Assembly (NCBI GenBank): GCA_900555635.1 | Contig: USLU01000013.1 | Coordinates: 39,735 to 103,734 of the forward strand | Reading direction: 5' to 3' | Source of the DNA: an uncultured Bacteroides sp. | Lineage (GTDB): Bacteria; Bacteroidota; Bacteroidia; Bacteroidales; Bacteroidaceae | DNA length: 64,000 nucleotides | Shown: positions 50,664 to 59,811 of the stretch, one piece after another | Layout: every line of letters begins with the position of its first letter | Numbering within the stretch: position 1 is the first letter of the stretch | Translations under genes and position numbers: made by a program | The notes under the pieces: model-generated | What the model was told of the DNA's origin: nothing | What the model saw: the letters and a program-made list of their open reading frames with translations, nothing else | Database searches by the model: none

Positions 50664-51806
50664 TCAGGCATTTGTTGCTGCCAAATAGTTCTTCAAGGGG
50701 TTAGCATACATTTGTAACATCTTCTCACGCAGGAAAACCATATCCTTGTTTGGAATCTCTATACGTGCTAACTGTTGATCAAGATATGCCAGGAAATGTT
50801 GTTTGTCTTCTGCTGCATAATGAGTGGAGAAAGTGTCATTTCCTTGAAGCAAATCATACGCTACATAATTATTAGGATATATGCGGTAATTAGCATGAAT
50901 ACGCTTATCTATTATAGCGGAGATATGGGAAAAAAGTTCCGGTTTGGGAAGTGAACGATCCATTTGTTGCAGCTCATCGTTGATACAAGCACCGGTTTGG
51001 AAATGAACATGTCCCTTAAAGCCAAACAGACCGATTTGCATGCTTTTCAAATCATCCGCAGTACTCTTCTTATAATCAGGGATGTCACGTTTCAATTGAA
51101 ACTCCCATGCTTTGAGAAAATCACAAGGATCATACTCATAAGAAATAGCCAAGGGGGCAATATTCATCTCTATCAAACGATCAATGATTTCTCCTTCACC
51201 TCCTATTGCCAGCATCTTCAAAATACTATCTTGTGTAAGATCATTGGAATCTTTGGCGCGTCCTTCACGCTGAGCTATCCAAATAGACTGTTTCTTTTCT
51301 TTAATAGTATAGTGCATATAGCGGGACATACGTGCGGAAGACTCCAACATCTGTCGCATCGGCAACCCACGCTGTACGATAAAAGACTTATTGACACGCA
51401 CCAATTTCTTAATCCAAGGATAAACCAGCAAGTTATCGCCAATTGCAATTTCTACAGTATCCATTCCCTGATCTACTAAAAGAATAGATAGGAAACCCGA
51501 GTCTAAAATAATATCACGATGATTAGAAATATAGGTGTAAGCCGCTTTCTTATCCTTTAAGGCAGTGTGATCCAACGTTAAGCCATCGGAAGCCTCTTTA
51601 GCGATCTTCCACAAAAGACCGTAGCAGAAAGCTTTCTGAAAATCGAGCTTACTTTTACATGCACGCATTTTTTGCGCAATCATCTCAAAAGGTACTCCAG
51701 GCATCACTGTGGTAGCTACAGCCTGAAAAGCCGGATCGGCAATCAGCTCCTCAAATATTTGAGGAAGCTCCTCGTCATGATAAGGACGGATTTCATCAAA
51801 TTCCAT
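50664..51806 (-). CDS. PlsC/PlsB-type acyltransferase
   Basis: A 380-residue acyltransferase: the HX4D catalytic box is in YISNHRDIILDSGF (about 92-105), and the acceptor-binding block in SIWIAQREGRAKDSNDLTQ (about 178-196). The middle and C-terminal parts are helical without obvious membrane helices. This type is annotated as 1-acyl-sn-glycerol-3-phosphate acyltransferase in Bacteroides; whether the acceptor is a phospholipid, an amino-acid lipid or a lipid A precursor cannot be told. A heptamer-repeat array separates it from ddl. Confidence 0.85.
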   Translation of the reverse strand: MEFDEIRPYHDEELPQIFEELIADPAFQAVATTVMPGVPFEMIAQKMRACKSKLDFQKAFCYGLLWKIAKEASDGLTLDHTALKDKKAAYTYISNHRDIILDSGFLSILLVDQGMDTVEIAIGDNLLVYPWIKKLVRVNKSFIVQRGLPMRQMLESSARMSRYMHYTIKEKKQSIWIAQREGRAKDSNDLTQDSILKMLAIGGEGEIIDRLIEMNIAPLAISYEYDPCDFLKAWEFQLKRDIPDYKKSTADDLKSMQIGLFGFKGHVHFQTGACINDELQQMDRSLPKPELFSHISAIIDKRIHANYRIYPNNYVAYDLLQGNDTFSTHYAAEDKQHFLAYLDQQLARIEIPNKDMVFLREKMLQMYANPLKNYLAATNA

Positions 51807-51815
51807 ACTAATTAG

Positions 51816-51911
51816 TTATAAGTTATTAGTTATGAATTATAAGTCACGAGTTATAAGTTGGCTGGCCCGATTACGCCACACGGTAATAACTTATAACTCA
51901 TAACTTATAAC
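51816..51911. repeat. Heptamer-array inverted repeat between the acyltransferase and ddl
   Basis: Left arm: six 7-base units of type TTATAAG from 51816 to 51857. Right arm: four complementary units of type TTATAAC from 51884 to 51911. The loop has GCTG, ATTACGCCACACGGTAAT, sharing GCTG and CACGGTAA with the array at 13538. The last unit runs up to the ddl stop codon. Confidence 0.75.
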
Positions 51912-52885
51912 TAAAATCGGTTCTCTATTATATCTGTCATTACATCCTTAATATCCAATCCGGCAGCACGAACTTGCTGCGGAATGAAGCTGGTGGCAGT
52001 CATACCTGGTGTGGTATTCACTTCCAACAGGTTGATTTTATCGCCGGCAGTAATAATATAATCAACGCGGATAATACCATAAGCTCCCAAAATATCGTAT
52101 ATAGCGGAAGTGAGCGCTTGCACACGATCCCTTACCGAGTCAGCAATGCGGGCAGGAGTAATCTCATCTACCTGACCGTTGTACTTGGCATCATAATCAA
52201 AATACTCGTTGTGCGTCACTACTTCTGTGATAGGGAACACTACCGATTTATCTTTTGTTTTATAGCAACCGCAAGTAATTTCGGTTCCGTCCATAAAGGC
52301 TTCTATCAAAACCTCTTGGGCTTCTTCGAAAGCTTTGGAAATGGCAGGTTGTATCTGTTCCTTTGTCTTTACCTTTGTTACGCCGAAACTGGAACCTCCC
52401 AAACTGGGTTTGATAAAACAAGGCAGACCAATCTTCTCCATTACGTCTTCGTCGGAAACGGATTGTCCTTGACGGAGCAATAAAGATTCTGCGATACGTA
52501 CGCCAAAAGCCTTAAGGTATTGGTTGCAGGCAAATTTATCATAGGTAAGGGCGGCAGCCAATACACCACAGCAAGAATAAGGTATATGCAGCATATCGAA
52601 GTAACCTTGCAAGCGCCCGTCTTCACCCGGAGTGCCGTGAATGGTGATGTAGGCAAAGTCGAACTTCACCTTCTCAGCGCCAAGCATGAACGAGAAGTCG
52701 TTACGGTCTACCGGAACTTTACTTCCATCGGGTAAACACACTTCCCAGCGAAGCCCTTCCATCTCTACAATGTAAAGGTTATATTTTTCTTTATCAATAA
52801 AGGAGTAGATGCCCTGCGCACTACGCAACGACACTACTATTTCGGAAGTCTCTCCTCCGCATACAATGGCAATGGTACGTTTCAT
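51911..52885 (-). CDS. ddl: D-alanine--D-alanine ligase
   Basis: A 324-residue ATP-grasp ligase that makes the D-Ala-D-Ala dipeptide for peptidoglycan. Visible are VSLRSAQGIYSFID at the N-terminus, the HGTPGEDGRLQGYFDMLHIPYSCCG segment (about 84-108), PCFIKPSLGGSSFGVTKVKT (about 152-171), and EVNTTPGMTATSFIPQQ (about 288-304), which binds metal and D-Ala. It overlaps the rluD stop by four bases. Confidence 0.95.
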   Translation of the reverse strand: MKRTIAIVCGGETSEIVVSLRSAQGIYSFIDKEKYNLYIVEMEGLRWEVCLPDGSKVPVDRNDFSFMLGAEKVKFDFAYITIHGTPGEDGRLQGYFDMLHIPYSCCGVLAAALTYDKFACNQYLKAFGVRIAESLLLRQGQSVSDEDVMEKIGLPCFIKPSLGGSSFGVTKVKTKEQIQPAISKAFEEAQEVLIEAFMDGTEITCGCYKTKDKSVVFPITEVVTHNEYFDYDAKYNGQVDEITPARIADSVRDRVQALTSAIYDILGAYGIIRVDYIITAGDKINLLEVNTTPGMTATSFIPQQVRAAGLDIKDVMTDIIENRF

Positions 52886-53952
52886 TCTAATTCTCTGTTA
52901 CTAATATAGCTTCTCCACTTATCAATCAGTTGGGTCATATCATCGGGCATTTCCGAGGTAAAGTACATTTCCTCGCCGGTAGCAGGATGTACAAACCCCA
53001 GTGTCATGGCGTGCAAAGCCTGCCGTGGACAAGTATCAAAGCAGTTGTTTACAAATTGTTTGTATTTGGCAAAGTGGGTTCCTCTCAGTATTTCGTGCCC
53101 ACCATAGCGTTCGTCATTGAAAAGGATATGTCCGATGTGCTTCATGTGCACACGGATTTGATGAGTACGTCCTGTTTCGAGGATGCACTCCACAAGAGTA
53201 ACGTAACCCAGGCGTTCCAACACCCGGTAATGGGTAACTGCATGCTTTCCCTGATCATCGGGCAAAACGGTCATCTGCATACGGTCTTTGGGATTACGGC
53301 CAAGGTTACCGATAATGGTACCCTCGTCTTGCTCTACATTTCCCCAAACCAAGGCACGATAACGGCGCTTAGTAGTTTTATTAAAGAACTGGTTTCCAAG
53401 GTTTGTCTTGGCATCGGGTGTTTTGGCTATGACCAGAAGTCCTGAAGTGTCTTTATCAATGCGATGCACAAGTCCTACGTGCGGATCATTGGCATCATAA
53501 TCAGGATTATCTTTCATGTGCCAGGCTATAGCATTGACAAGCGTACCATGGTAATTTCCATGTCCGGGATGCACTACCAATCCGGCAGGTTTATTCACTA
53601 CCATGAGATGCTTGTCTTCATAGACTATGTTCAGTGGAATATCTTCGGGAATAACTTCGTTTTCATAGCGCGGACGATCCATCATCACGGTGATAACATC
53701 CATCGGTTTCACCTTGTAACTACTCTTGACCGGTTTGCCGTTCGCCATTACAAACCCGGCATCGGCTGCTTTTTGAATACGGTTGCGAGAAGCATTAGTA
53801 ATCCGGTCGAACAAGTATTTGTCCACACGTATCATTTCCTGACCTCTATCCGCTACTACACGGAAATGCTCGTAAAGTTGCGCCTCATCACCAATTGGCT
53901 CTACATCATCCAGTTCATCATTCTCTATGTCTTCCGGCAATTCTTCTACCAT
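52882..53952 (-). CDS. rluD: RluD-type ribosomal large-subunit pseudouridine synthase
   Basis: A 356-residue pseudouridine synthase with an S4 RNA-binding domain (about 38-100, MIRVDKYLFDRITNASRNRI) and the catalytic domain with the RluA/RluD signature VGLVHRIDKDTSGLLVIAKTP (catalytic Asp in RID..., about 164-184) and RTHQIRVHMKHIGHIL. By family it modifies helix 69 of 23S rRNA. N-terminus acidic. The preceding PASTA gene ends 45 bases upstream. Confidence 0.92.
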   Translation of the reverse strand: MVEELPEDIENDELDDVEPIGDEAQLYEHFRVVADRGQEMIRVDKYLFDRITNASRNRIQKAADAGFVMANGKPVKSSYKVKPMDVITVMMDRPRYENEVIPEDIPLNIVYEDKHLMVVNKPAGLVVHPGHGNYHGTLVNAIAWHMKDNPDYDANDPHVGLVHRIDKDTSGLLVIAKTPDAKTNLGNQFFNKTTKRRYRALVWGNVEQDEGTIIGNLGRNPKDRMQMTVLPDDQGKHAVTHYRVLERLGYVTLVECILETGRTHQIRVHMKHIGHILFNDERYGGHEILRGTHFAKYKQFVNNCFDTCPRQALHAMTLGFVHPATGEEMYFTSEMPDDMTQLIDKWRSYISNRELE

Positions 53953-53997
53953 CTGTCTTTACGATTGAAGTTTATTTAATTATTAATTGTCGATTGA

Positions 53998-54651
53998 TTA
54001 GAACCAAGATTCATCGGAGGCTGATTTCTCAGAAGTTGCAGGTTCGGCTACTACTTCTGTAGTTCCCAGGCCTAAAGAGTCTGCTTCTTGCTGAAGTTCA
54101 CCGCCATTACCCACCATCAGAGTGAGCACAGACCCCATGGGCACTTTATCACCAATAGTAAGTTGGCGGCCTTTATATTTCACGCCATATACCCAATCCT
54201 TTTCTCCCGCTACATATTGTATCTGTGCAAGTTTGAAACCAGCAGCCAGGATACGTGCCTCTGCCTGACGCAACGAACTATTATCCGCTACATCGGGAAC
54301 TGTTTGCAAAGGAATATTTAGAGTATTGATTGTAATATATATCGTACGGCCTTCTTTCACCTTCTGTCCCGCAGCCGGGCTATATTCAAGAATAGAACCG
54401 GCAGGCAAGGCTTTAACATAACTGGAATCGGAAACAATGCAATTCAGTCCATGATTACGAAAGACTTTCTCTGCTTCTTCAACTCCCATTCCTTTTACAT
54501 CAGGTACGGCCACTGCTTCCCCATGGCGAGTATACATATCCAAGGCTTTCAGTACTGCAAATAGCAATACGAAAACTACAACGACCATGGCGATGATGTT
54601 CACCCAGAAGTATTTGTTCTGTCGGAAAGAAAAAAACTCTTTTATTGTCAT
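53998..54651 (-). CDS. PASTA-domain membrane protein
   Basis: A 217-residue protein with a short cytoplasmic N-terminus, one membrane helix (about 17-40, VNIIAMVVVVFVLLFAVL) and three PASTA repeats facing the periplasm (VPDVKGMGVEEAEKVFRNHG, ILEYSPAAGQKVKEGRTIYIT, VPDVADNSSLRQAEARILAAGF). PASTA repeats bind cell-wall muropeptides in other bacteria. No kinase or penicillin-binding domain is attached. It is upstream of rluD and ddl. Confidence 0.92.
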   Translation of the reverse strand: MTIKEFFSFRQNKYFWVNIIAMVVVVFVLLFAVLKALDMYTRHGEAVAVPDVKGMGVEEAEKVFRNHGLNCIVSDSSYVKALPAGSILEYSPAAGQKVKEGRTIYITINTLNIPLQTVPDVADNSSLRQAEARILAAGFKLAQIQYVAGEKDWVYGVKYKGRQLTIGDKVPMGSVLTLMVGNGGELQQEADSLGLGTTEVVAEPATSEKSASDESWF

Positions 54652-54738
54652 AATCTATAGCGTTATTTTGAGGCAAAGATACAATTTTCGCTACAGAGTA
54701 ACACTGAGTTCACACAGTTTTTATAAATAGCCAAAAGA

Positions 54739-54775
54739 AAAACCGCAAAGAAACTTCTCAGTCTCTTGCGGTTTT
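54739..54775 (-). terminator. Terminator after rpmH
   Basis: AAAACCGCAA (54739-54748) pairs with TTGCGGTTTT (54766-54775); reading leftward from rpmH it is followed by TCTTTTGG. It separates rpmH from the PASTA gene. Confidence 0.8.
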
Positions 54776-54802
54776 CTTAATCTTTTCTACAAAACGAGGG
54801 GC

Positions 54803-54964
54803 TTATGCCTTTACTCCGTTGTATTCGTCAGAAACAGTCAGTTTCTTGCGGCCTTTTGCACGACGTGATGCCAATACTCTGCGGCCATTAGCACTTGCCA
54901 TTCTCTCACGGAAACCGTGTTTGTTTTTTCTCTTTCTGTTAGAGGGTTGAAATGTTCTTTTCAT
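54803..54964 (-). CDS. rpmH: 50S ribosomal protein L34
   Basis: A 53-residue, highly basic protein: MKRTFQPSNRKRKNKHGFRE, then RMASANGRRVLASRRAKGRK and an extra C-terminal tail (KLTVSDEYNGVKA) usual in Bacteroides. The first 45 residues match L34 from all bacteria. It is divergent from efp. This is one of the shortest genes in the window and is easily missed in gene calls with a length cut-off. Confidence 0.97.
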   Translation of the reverse strand: MKRTFQPSNRKRKNKHGFRERMASANGRRVLASRRAKGRKKLTVSDEYNGVKA

Positions 54965-55065
54965 TACTATATATTGTTTTATGTTATTATTCTACGTAAT
55001 TGGGCTGCAAAAATAGGTACTTTTTTCAAAATATCCAAGAGTTAAGTCTTTTTCTCTCAAAACTT

Positions 55066-55097
55066 TTTGCGATTTTTGCTGATTTCCATTACTTTTG
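55066..55097 (+). promoter_or_regulatory. Promoter of efp
   Basis: TTTG (55066-55069), 20 bases, TACTTTTG (55090-55097): an exact Bacteroides housekeeping promoter, 61 bases before the efp start. Confidence 0.75.
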
Positions 55098-55158
55098 CAC
55101 CCGCAAAGCTAGTTTAAGGCGACTTACATAATAATATATAATAGAAAAGAAAATTAGT

Positions 55159-55725
55159 ATGATTAATTCCCAAGACATTAAAATCGGGACTTGTATCCGT
55201 ATGGACGGCAAGTTGTATTTCTGTGTTGACTTCCTACATGTAAAACCAGGTAAAGGTAACACCTTCATGCGTACCAAATTGAAAGACGTAGTAAATGGTT
55301 ACGTATTGGAACGCCGTTTCAACATCGGTGAAAAATTGGAAGACATCCGCGTAGAACGTCGTCCCTACCAGTTCTTATATAAAGAAGGTGAAGATTATAT
55401 CTTCATGAACCAGGAAACTTTCGACCAACATCCTATTGCTCATGATTTGATCAATGGTGTTGACTTCTTGTTGGAAGGTGCCATTGTAGAAGTTGTATCC
55501 AACGCTACCGACGAAACAATTCTTTATGCTGACATGCCTATAAAGGTTCAGATGAAGGTTACTTACACTGAACCAGGTATGAAAGGTGATACTGCAACCA
55601 ATACACTGAAACCCGCTACTGTAGAATCTGGCGCAACCGTACGTGTTCCGTTGTTCATCAGCGAAGGCGAAACAATCGAAATCGATACTCGCGACGGTTC
55701 TTACGTAAGCCGTGTAAAAGCATAA
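55159..55725 (+). CDS. efp: Elongation factor P
   Basis: A 188-residue translation factor that relieves ribosome stalling at polyproline. It has the three-domain EF-P layout: N-terminal KOW-like domain (INSQDIKIGTCIRMDGKLYFCVDFLHVKPGKGNTFMRTKL), with the KPGKGN loop that carries the modifiable Lys34 (K in KPGKG), then two OB domains (about 66-188), ending RDGSYVSRVKA. Length is normal. A terminator follows at 55747-55787. Confidence 0.96.
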   Translation: MINSQDIKIGTCIRMDGKLYFCVDFLHVKPGKGNTFMRTKLKDVVNGYVLERRFNIGEKLEDIRVERRPYQFLYKEGEDYIFMNQETFDQHPIAHDLINGVDFLLEGAIVEVVSNATDETILYADMPIKVQMKVTYTEPGMKGDTATNTLKPATVESGATVRVPLFISEGETIEIDTRDGSYVSRVKA

Positions 55726-55746
55726 ACATCGGTTTAACGAGCTAAC

Positions 55747-55787
55747 AAGCCGCTTGTATGAAGGTTCTTACTTCAGGCAAGCGGCTT
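55747..55787 (+). terminator. Terminator after efp
   Basis: AAGCCGCTTG (55747-55756) pairs with CAAGCGGCTT (55778-55787), with an inner TGAAG/CTTCA stem, followed by ATCTTTTAT. Confidence 0.85.
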
Positions 55788-55964
55788 ATCTTTTATATAC
55801 GGGAAGAGAAAACATGGTACATATCCGCTCAGCCATAAACTGAACAGCACAAATACATTTGCAGAAATTGGAATGCAATAATACTTTATTAAAAGATAAA
55901 GAGTACTTTTGTATTGACAGACTCAAAACAGATATTGAGCAATCATCAAGTAACTGAAATAATT

Positions 55965-56954
55965 ATGCGATACTCGGTCATCATCCCCGTATATAATCGT
56001 CCCGATGAAGTGGACGAATTGCTGCAAAGCCTGACGCAACAAACCTTTACCGATTTTGAAGTAATTGTTGTGGAAGATGGTTCTTCCATTCCTTGCAAAG
56101 ATGTAGTAGAAAACTATCAGAATGTATTGGACGTCCACTACTTTAATAAACCGAACTCCGGTCCCGGACAAACCCGCAATTACGGTGCGGAACGTACTAA
56201 AGGAGAATATCTGATTATATTGGACTCGGACTGCATCCTGCCCGAAGGCTACTTCGCCGCTGTGGAACAAGAATTGCAAAGCGCTCCATCCGATGCATTC
56301 GGAGGTCCCGACCGAGCACACGAATCATTCACCGACATACAGAAAGCCATCAACTACTCCATGACTTCTTTCTTTACCACCGGAGGTATCCGTGGCGGTA
56401 AAAAGAAGATGGACAAATTCTACCCCCGTAGTTTCAATATGGGAGTACGAAGAGAAGTATATCAGACTTTGGGAGGTTTCTCTAAAATGCGGTTTGGTGA
56501 AGATATCGACTTCAGCATCCGGATCTTCAAAGAAGGATATAAGTGCCGTTTATTTCCGGGCGCATGGGTTTATCACAAACGACGGACAGACCTCAAGAAG
56601 TTTTTCAAGCAAGTACACAATTCGGGCATAGCACGCATCAATCTTTACAAGAAATATCCGGAGTCACTAAAGATCGTACATCTATTACCTGCAGCATTTA
56701 CATTGGGAGTAGGCATACTTTTATTGTGCGCCCCATTCTGCCTGTACAGTTTGACCCCTATCGCCCTGTATGCCCTACTCGTTTTTATAGACTCTTCCAT
56801 CCAAAATAAGAGCTTATGTATCGGGGTATACTCCATTGCCGCCTCATTCATACAACTCATCGGTTATGGAACCGGCTTCTGGCGTGCCTGGTGGAATCGT
56901 TGCATACTCGGTAAGGATGAATTCGAAGCCTTCAAAAAGAACTTTTATAAGTAG
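55965..56954 (+). CDS. Glycosyltransferase family 2 protein, membrane-anchored
   Basis: A 329-residue GT-A transferase: MRYSVIIPVYNRPDEVDELLQSLTQQTF at the N-terminus, the DSDCILPEG metal-binding DxD (about 97-106) and GGFSKMRFGEDIDFSIRIFKEGYKC (about 172-196) with the acceptor ED motif. Two to three C-terminal membrane helices (about 250-310) anchor it in the inner membrane. The start is the ATG at 55965; the longer frame begins at TTG 55914. It lies five bases before radC. Donor and acceptor are unknown. Confidence 0.9.
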   Translation: MRYSVIIPVYNRPDEVDELLQSLTQQTFTDFEVIVVEDGSSIPCKDVVENYQNVLDVHYFNKPNSGPGQTRNYGAERTKGEYLIILDSDCILPEGYFAAVEQELQSAPSDAFGGPDRAHESFTDIQKAINYSMTSFFTTGGIRGGKKKMDKFYPRSFNMGVRREVYQTLGGFSKMRFGEDIDFSIRIFKEGYKCRLFPGAWVYHKRRTDLKKFFKQVHNSGIARINLYKKYPESLKIVHLLPAAFTLGVGILLLCAPFCLYSLTPIALYALLVFIDSSIQNKSLCIGVYSIAASFIQLIGYGTGFWRAWWNRCILGKDEFEAFKKNFYK

Positions 56955-56959
56955 TTATT

Positions 56960-57646
56960 GTGAACAAATTAAATATCAACCAGTGGGCTGAAGAAGATCG
57001 TCCACGGGAGAAAATGATGCAGAAAGGCGCAGAAGCTTTGAGTGACGCCGAACTGCTTGCTATTCTCATCGGTTCGGGCAACACTGAGGAAAGTGCTGTT
57101 TCACTGATGCAACGCATACTGGCTAGTAGCGACAATGACCTGAATCAACTGGGAAAATGGGAGATCCGTGACTTCTCCCGCTTCAAAGGATTCGGTCCTG
57201 CCAAGAGTCTCACCATCATGGCAGCGCTCGAACTGGGCAAACGCCGCAACTTACAAGAACGTCCGGAACGTGCCACCATCCGTTGTTCAAAAGATATCTA
57301 CGACCTGTTTCACCCGCTGCTTTGCGACCTTTCACAAGAAGAATTCTGGGTATTACTCATGAACCAGGCAGCCCGTGTCATCAACAAAGTGCGCATCAGC
57401 CGCGGAGGAATAGACCAAACCACCGCCGACGTACGCAGCATCTTACGGGAGGCTTTACTGCAAAGAGCCACTCAGATTGCTCTGATCCATAATCATCCTT
57501 CGGGTAATCCACACCCTAGCACCGATGATCTGCGCTTGACACAGCTTGTACAGAAAGGAGCGCAAACCATGAACATCCGATTAACCGACCACGTTATTAT
57601 AACAGATGGTAAATATTACAGTTTCATTGACGAGGGATGTATATAA
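56960..57646 (+). CDS. radC: RadC-family JAB/MPN protein
   Basis: A 228-residue RadC protein with an N-terminal helix-hairpin-helix-like domain (MMQKGAEALSDAELLAILIGSGN, FKGFGPAKSLTIMAALELGKR) and a C-terminal JAB domain with the zinc motif LIHNHPSGNPHPSTDD (about 178-193). Despite the name a DNA-repair role is unproven. It starts at a GTG (56960), five bases after the glycosyltransferase stop, a typical coupled start. Confidence 0.93.
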   Translation: MNKLNINQWAEEDRPREKMMQKGAEALSDAELLAILIGSGNTEESAVSLMQRILASSDNDLNQLGKWEIRDFSRFKGFGPAKSLTIMAALELGKRRNLQERPERATIRCSKDIYDLFHPLLCDLSQEEFWVLLMNQAARVINKVRISRGGIDQTTADVRSILREALLQRATQIALIHNHPSGNPHPSTDDLRLTQLVQKGAQTMNIRLTDHVIITDGKYYSFIDEGCI

Positions 57647-57698
57647 TTTTGCCGTTTCAATTAAAATATTTAGTTTTGCCTAAAATAACCCTACTAGT

Positions 57699-58010
57699 AT
57701 GACCAAATTTGAGATAGAAGAAAAAGTCGTTGCAATGCTCAAGACCGTATATGACCCGGAGATACCGGTTGACATTTATGATTTGGGCTTGATCTACAAA
57801 ATAGATGTTTCCGATAGTAATGACGTTACTATCGACATGACCCTGACTGCTCCCAATTGTCCGGCAGCGGACTTTATCATGGAAGATGTCCGCCAAAAGA
57901 TTGAATCGATAGAAGGAGTGCCCTCCGCTACCATTAATTTAGTCTTTGAGCCCGAATGGGACAAAGACATGATGAGTGAAGAAGCAAAACTGGAATTAGG
58001 ATTCTTATAA
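57699..58010 (+). CDS. DUF59/MIP18-family protein (SUF-associated type)
   Basis: A 103-residue protein of the MIP18/PaaD/SufT-like family: VVAMLKTVYDPEIPVDIYDLGLIYKIDV at about 10-37, MTLTAPNCPAADFIMEDV (about 47-64, conserved Cys) and INLVFEPEWDKDMMSEEAKLELGF. The family assists maturation or repair of iron-sulfur clusters. It is separated by 17 bases from lpxH. Confidence 0.9.
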   Translation: MTKFEIEEKVVAMLKTVYDPEIPVDIYDLGLIYKIDVSDSNDVTIDMTLTAPNCPAADFIMEDVRQKIESIEGVPSATINLVFEPEWDKDMMSEEAKLELGFL

Positions 58011-58027
58011 TCACTAACATTGGTTTT

Positions 58028-58792
58028 ATGAAGAACATTTACTTCCTTTCAGATGCACACTTGGGCTCACGAGCCATTGAGCATGGACGAACTCAGGAAC
58101 GAAGATTAGTCAATTTCCTAGATAGTATCAAAGACAAAGCAGCCGCCGTCTATTTGCTAGGTGACATGTTTGACTTCTGGTATGAGTTTCGTACAGTAGT
58201 ACCCAAAGGCTACACCCGATTCCTGGGGAAACTCTCCGAACTGACGGATTTGGGAGTGGAAGTACATTTCTTCACAGGTAACCACGACATCTGGTGTGGC
58301 GATTACCTGACAACCGAATGTGGCGTCATCATCCATCGTGAACCTCTGACTACCGAAATCTATGGAAAAGAATTCTATCTTGCCCACGGCGACGGACTGG
58401 GAGATCCTGACAAAAAGTTCAAACTCCTACGCTCCATGTTTCATAGTCCTACACTGCAAGTGCTCTTTTCCGCCCTTCATCCCCGCTGGAGTATGGAACT
58501 GGGATTAACATGGGCAAAGCACAGCCGCATGAAACGAATTGATGGTAAAGAACCCGACTACATGGGCGAGAACAACGAACACCTTGTTCTCTACACCAAA
58601 GATTATCTGAAAAGCCATCCCAATATCAACTTTTTCATTTATGGTCACCGGCATATCGAACTCGATTTGATGCTTACTTCTACCGCACGCGTGCTTATTC
58701 TGGGAGATTGGATCAACTTCTTCTCTTATGCCGTATTCGACGGAGAGAATTTATTTCTGGAAGAATTTATAGAAGGGGAAACAAAACTCTAA
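58028..58792 (+). CDS. lpxH: UDP-2,3-diacylglucosamine diphosphatase
   Basis: A 254-residue metallophosphoesterase that cleaves UDP-diacylglucosamine to lipid X in lipid A synthesis. The metal ligands are in SDAHLGS (about 7-13), LGDMFDFW (about 44-51), GNHDIWCG (about 84-91), AHGDGLGDPDKKF and the C-terminal YGHRHIELDL. The length and the insert suit LpxH-type enzymes of Bacteroides. The deacetylase gene starts 18 bases after its stop. Confidence 0.88.
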   Translation: MKNIYFLSDAHLGSRAIEHGRTQERRLVNFLDSIKDKAAAVYLLGDMFDFWYEFRTVVPKGYTRFLGKLSELTDLGVEVHFFTGNHDIWCGDYLTTECGVIIHREPLTTEIYGKEFYLAHGDGLGDPDKKFKLLRSMFHSPTLQVLFSALHPRWSMELGLTWAKHSRMKRIDGKEPDYMGENNEHLVLYTKDYLKSHPNINFFIYGHRHIELDLMLTSTARVLILGDWINFFSYAVFDGENLFLEEFIEGETKL

Positions 58793-58810
58793 TCCAATAT
58801 AAAATACTAA

Positions 58811-59689
58811 ATGAATCTTCTAAAACCAAAAAACATGCTTGCCGGACTTCTTCTTACCGTTGGAGTATTATCGGCTTGGGGACAATCAGCACCCACTCTT
58901 GCCATCCGTATAGATGATTTGGGAGCCTTCCATTCTGTAAATGAAGCTTGTATCAAAACCTATCGTTCGGGCATTGCCCGAAGCGTGGAAGTCATGCCTG
59001 TAGCAGCCTGGTATCCCGAAGGTGTAAAACTATTGAAAGCGAATCCCGGATTGGACGTCGGTCTGCACCTAGTCCTTACCAGTGAATGGGAAAACGTAAA
59101 ATGGCGCCCACTGACCCAATGCCCCAGCCTGACAGACGAAAACGGTTATTTTTATCCAATGATATTTCCTAATCCAGCCTATCCGGGACAATCCATTCTG
59201 GAACATAACTGGGATATAAAAGAAATAGAACAGGAATTCAGGGCACAAATAGAATTGGCATTGAAGAACATTCCACAACTTAGCCATCTCTCCGGACACA
59301 TGCTTTCGACCGGTTTCAATAAAGAAGTCAATGAGCTGGTGCTTCGCCTTGCCAAAGAATATAATCTACCCTCCATCGACCGTATGGAATCCACCAAAGA
59401 CTATCAGTTCAATTATATTGGTTACGACGGTCCCAAGAGGACTCCTGAAGAGAAAGAAGCAAGTTTTATCAAGTCTTTGAATAAGCTGGAACCAGGCAAA
59501 CGTTATCTCTTTCTAGACCATCCGGCTTTTGACACTGATGAAATGAAGAATGTTTTCCACATCGGTTACGAAGACGTAGCTTTCGACCGCCAAGGAGTGA
59601 CGGATCTGCTGACAAGCCCCCGTGTAATGAAGGTGATTGAAGAAAAAGGAATCAAGCTGGTTTCTATCAAAGAATTGGTAGGTAAATAA
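58811..59689 (+). CDS. YdjC/ChbG-like carbohydrate deacetylase, exported
   Basis: A 292-residue protein with a signal peptide (MNLLKPKNMLAGLLLTVGVLSAWGQS) and a YdjC/ChbG-type fold: TLAIRIDDLGAFHSVNEACI (metal Asp pair), GLDVGLHLVLTSEW (conserved His) and LSHLSGHMLSTGFNKEVNELVLRLAKEY (conserved HxxxH-like pattern). The family removes acetyl groups from N-acetylated oligosaccharides. With lpxH upstream it may be expressed with envelope genes, but the substrate is unknown. Confidence 0.82.
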   Translation: MNLLKPKNMLAGLLLTVGVLSAWGQSAPTLAIRIDDLGAFHSVNEACIKTYRSGIARSVEVMPVAAWYPEGVKLLKANPGLDVGLHLVLTSEWENVKWRPLTQCPSLTDENGYFYPMIFPNPAYPGQSILEHNWDIKEIEQEFRAQIELALKNIPQLSHLSGHMLSTGFNKEVNELVLRLAKEYNLPSIDRMESTKDYQFNYIGYDGPKRTPEEKEASFIKSLNKLEPGKRYLFLDHPAFDTDEMKNVFHIGYEDVAFDRQGVTDLLTSPRVMKVIEEKGIKLVSIKELVGK

Positions 59690-59769
59690 TCGTCAATGTA
59701 TACCTGACAAGCGTTTATTCTTATTAAATGCTTTTGAAAAAGAGCAGATAATAAGAACATTTTCCTCCG

Positions 59770-59777
59770 TAATTTTG
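59770..59777 (+). promoter_or_regulatory. -7 promoter element of the small gene at 59812
   Basis: TAATTTTG, exact TAnnTTTG match, 34 bases before the start. Confidence 0.55.
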
Positions 59778-59811
59778 TAGTAATATCATAAACCATTAAA
59801 ACGAAGAAGTT

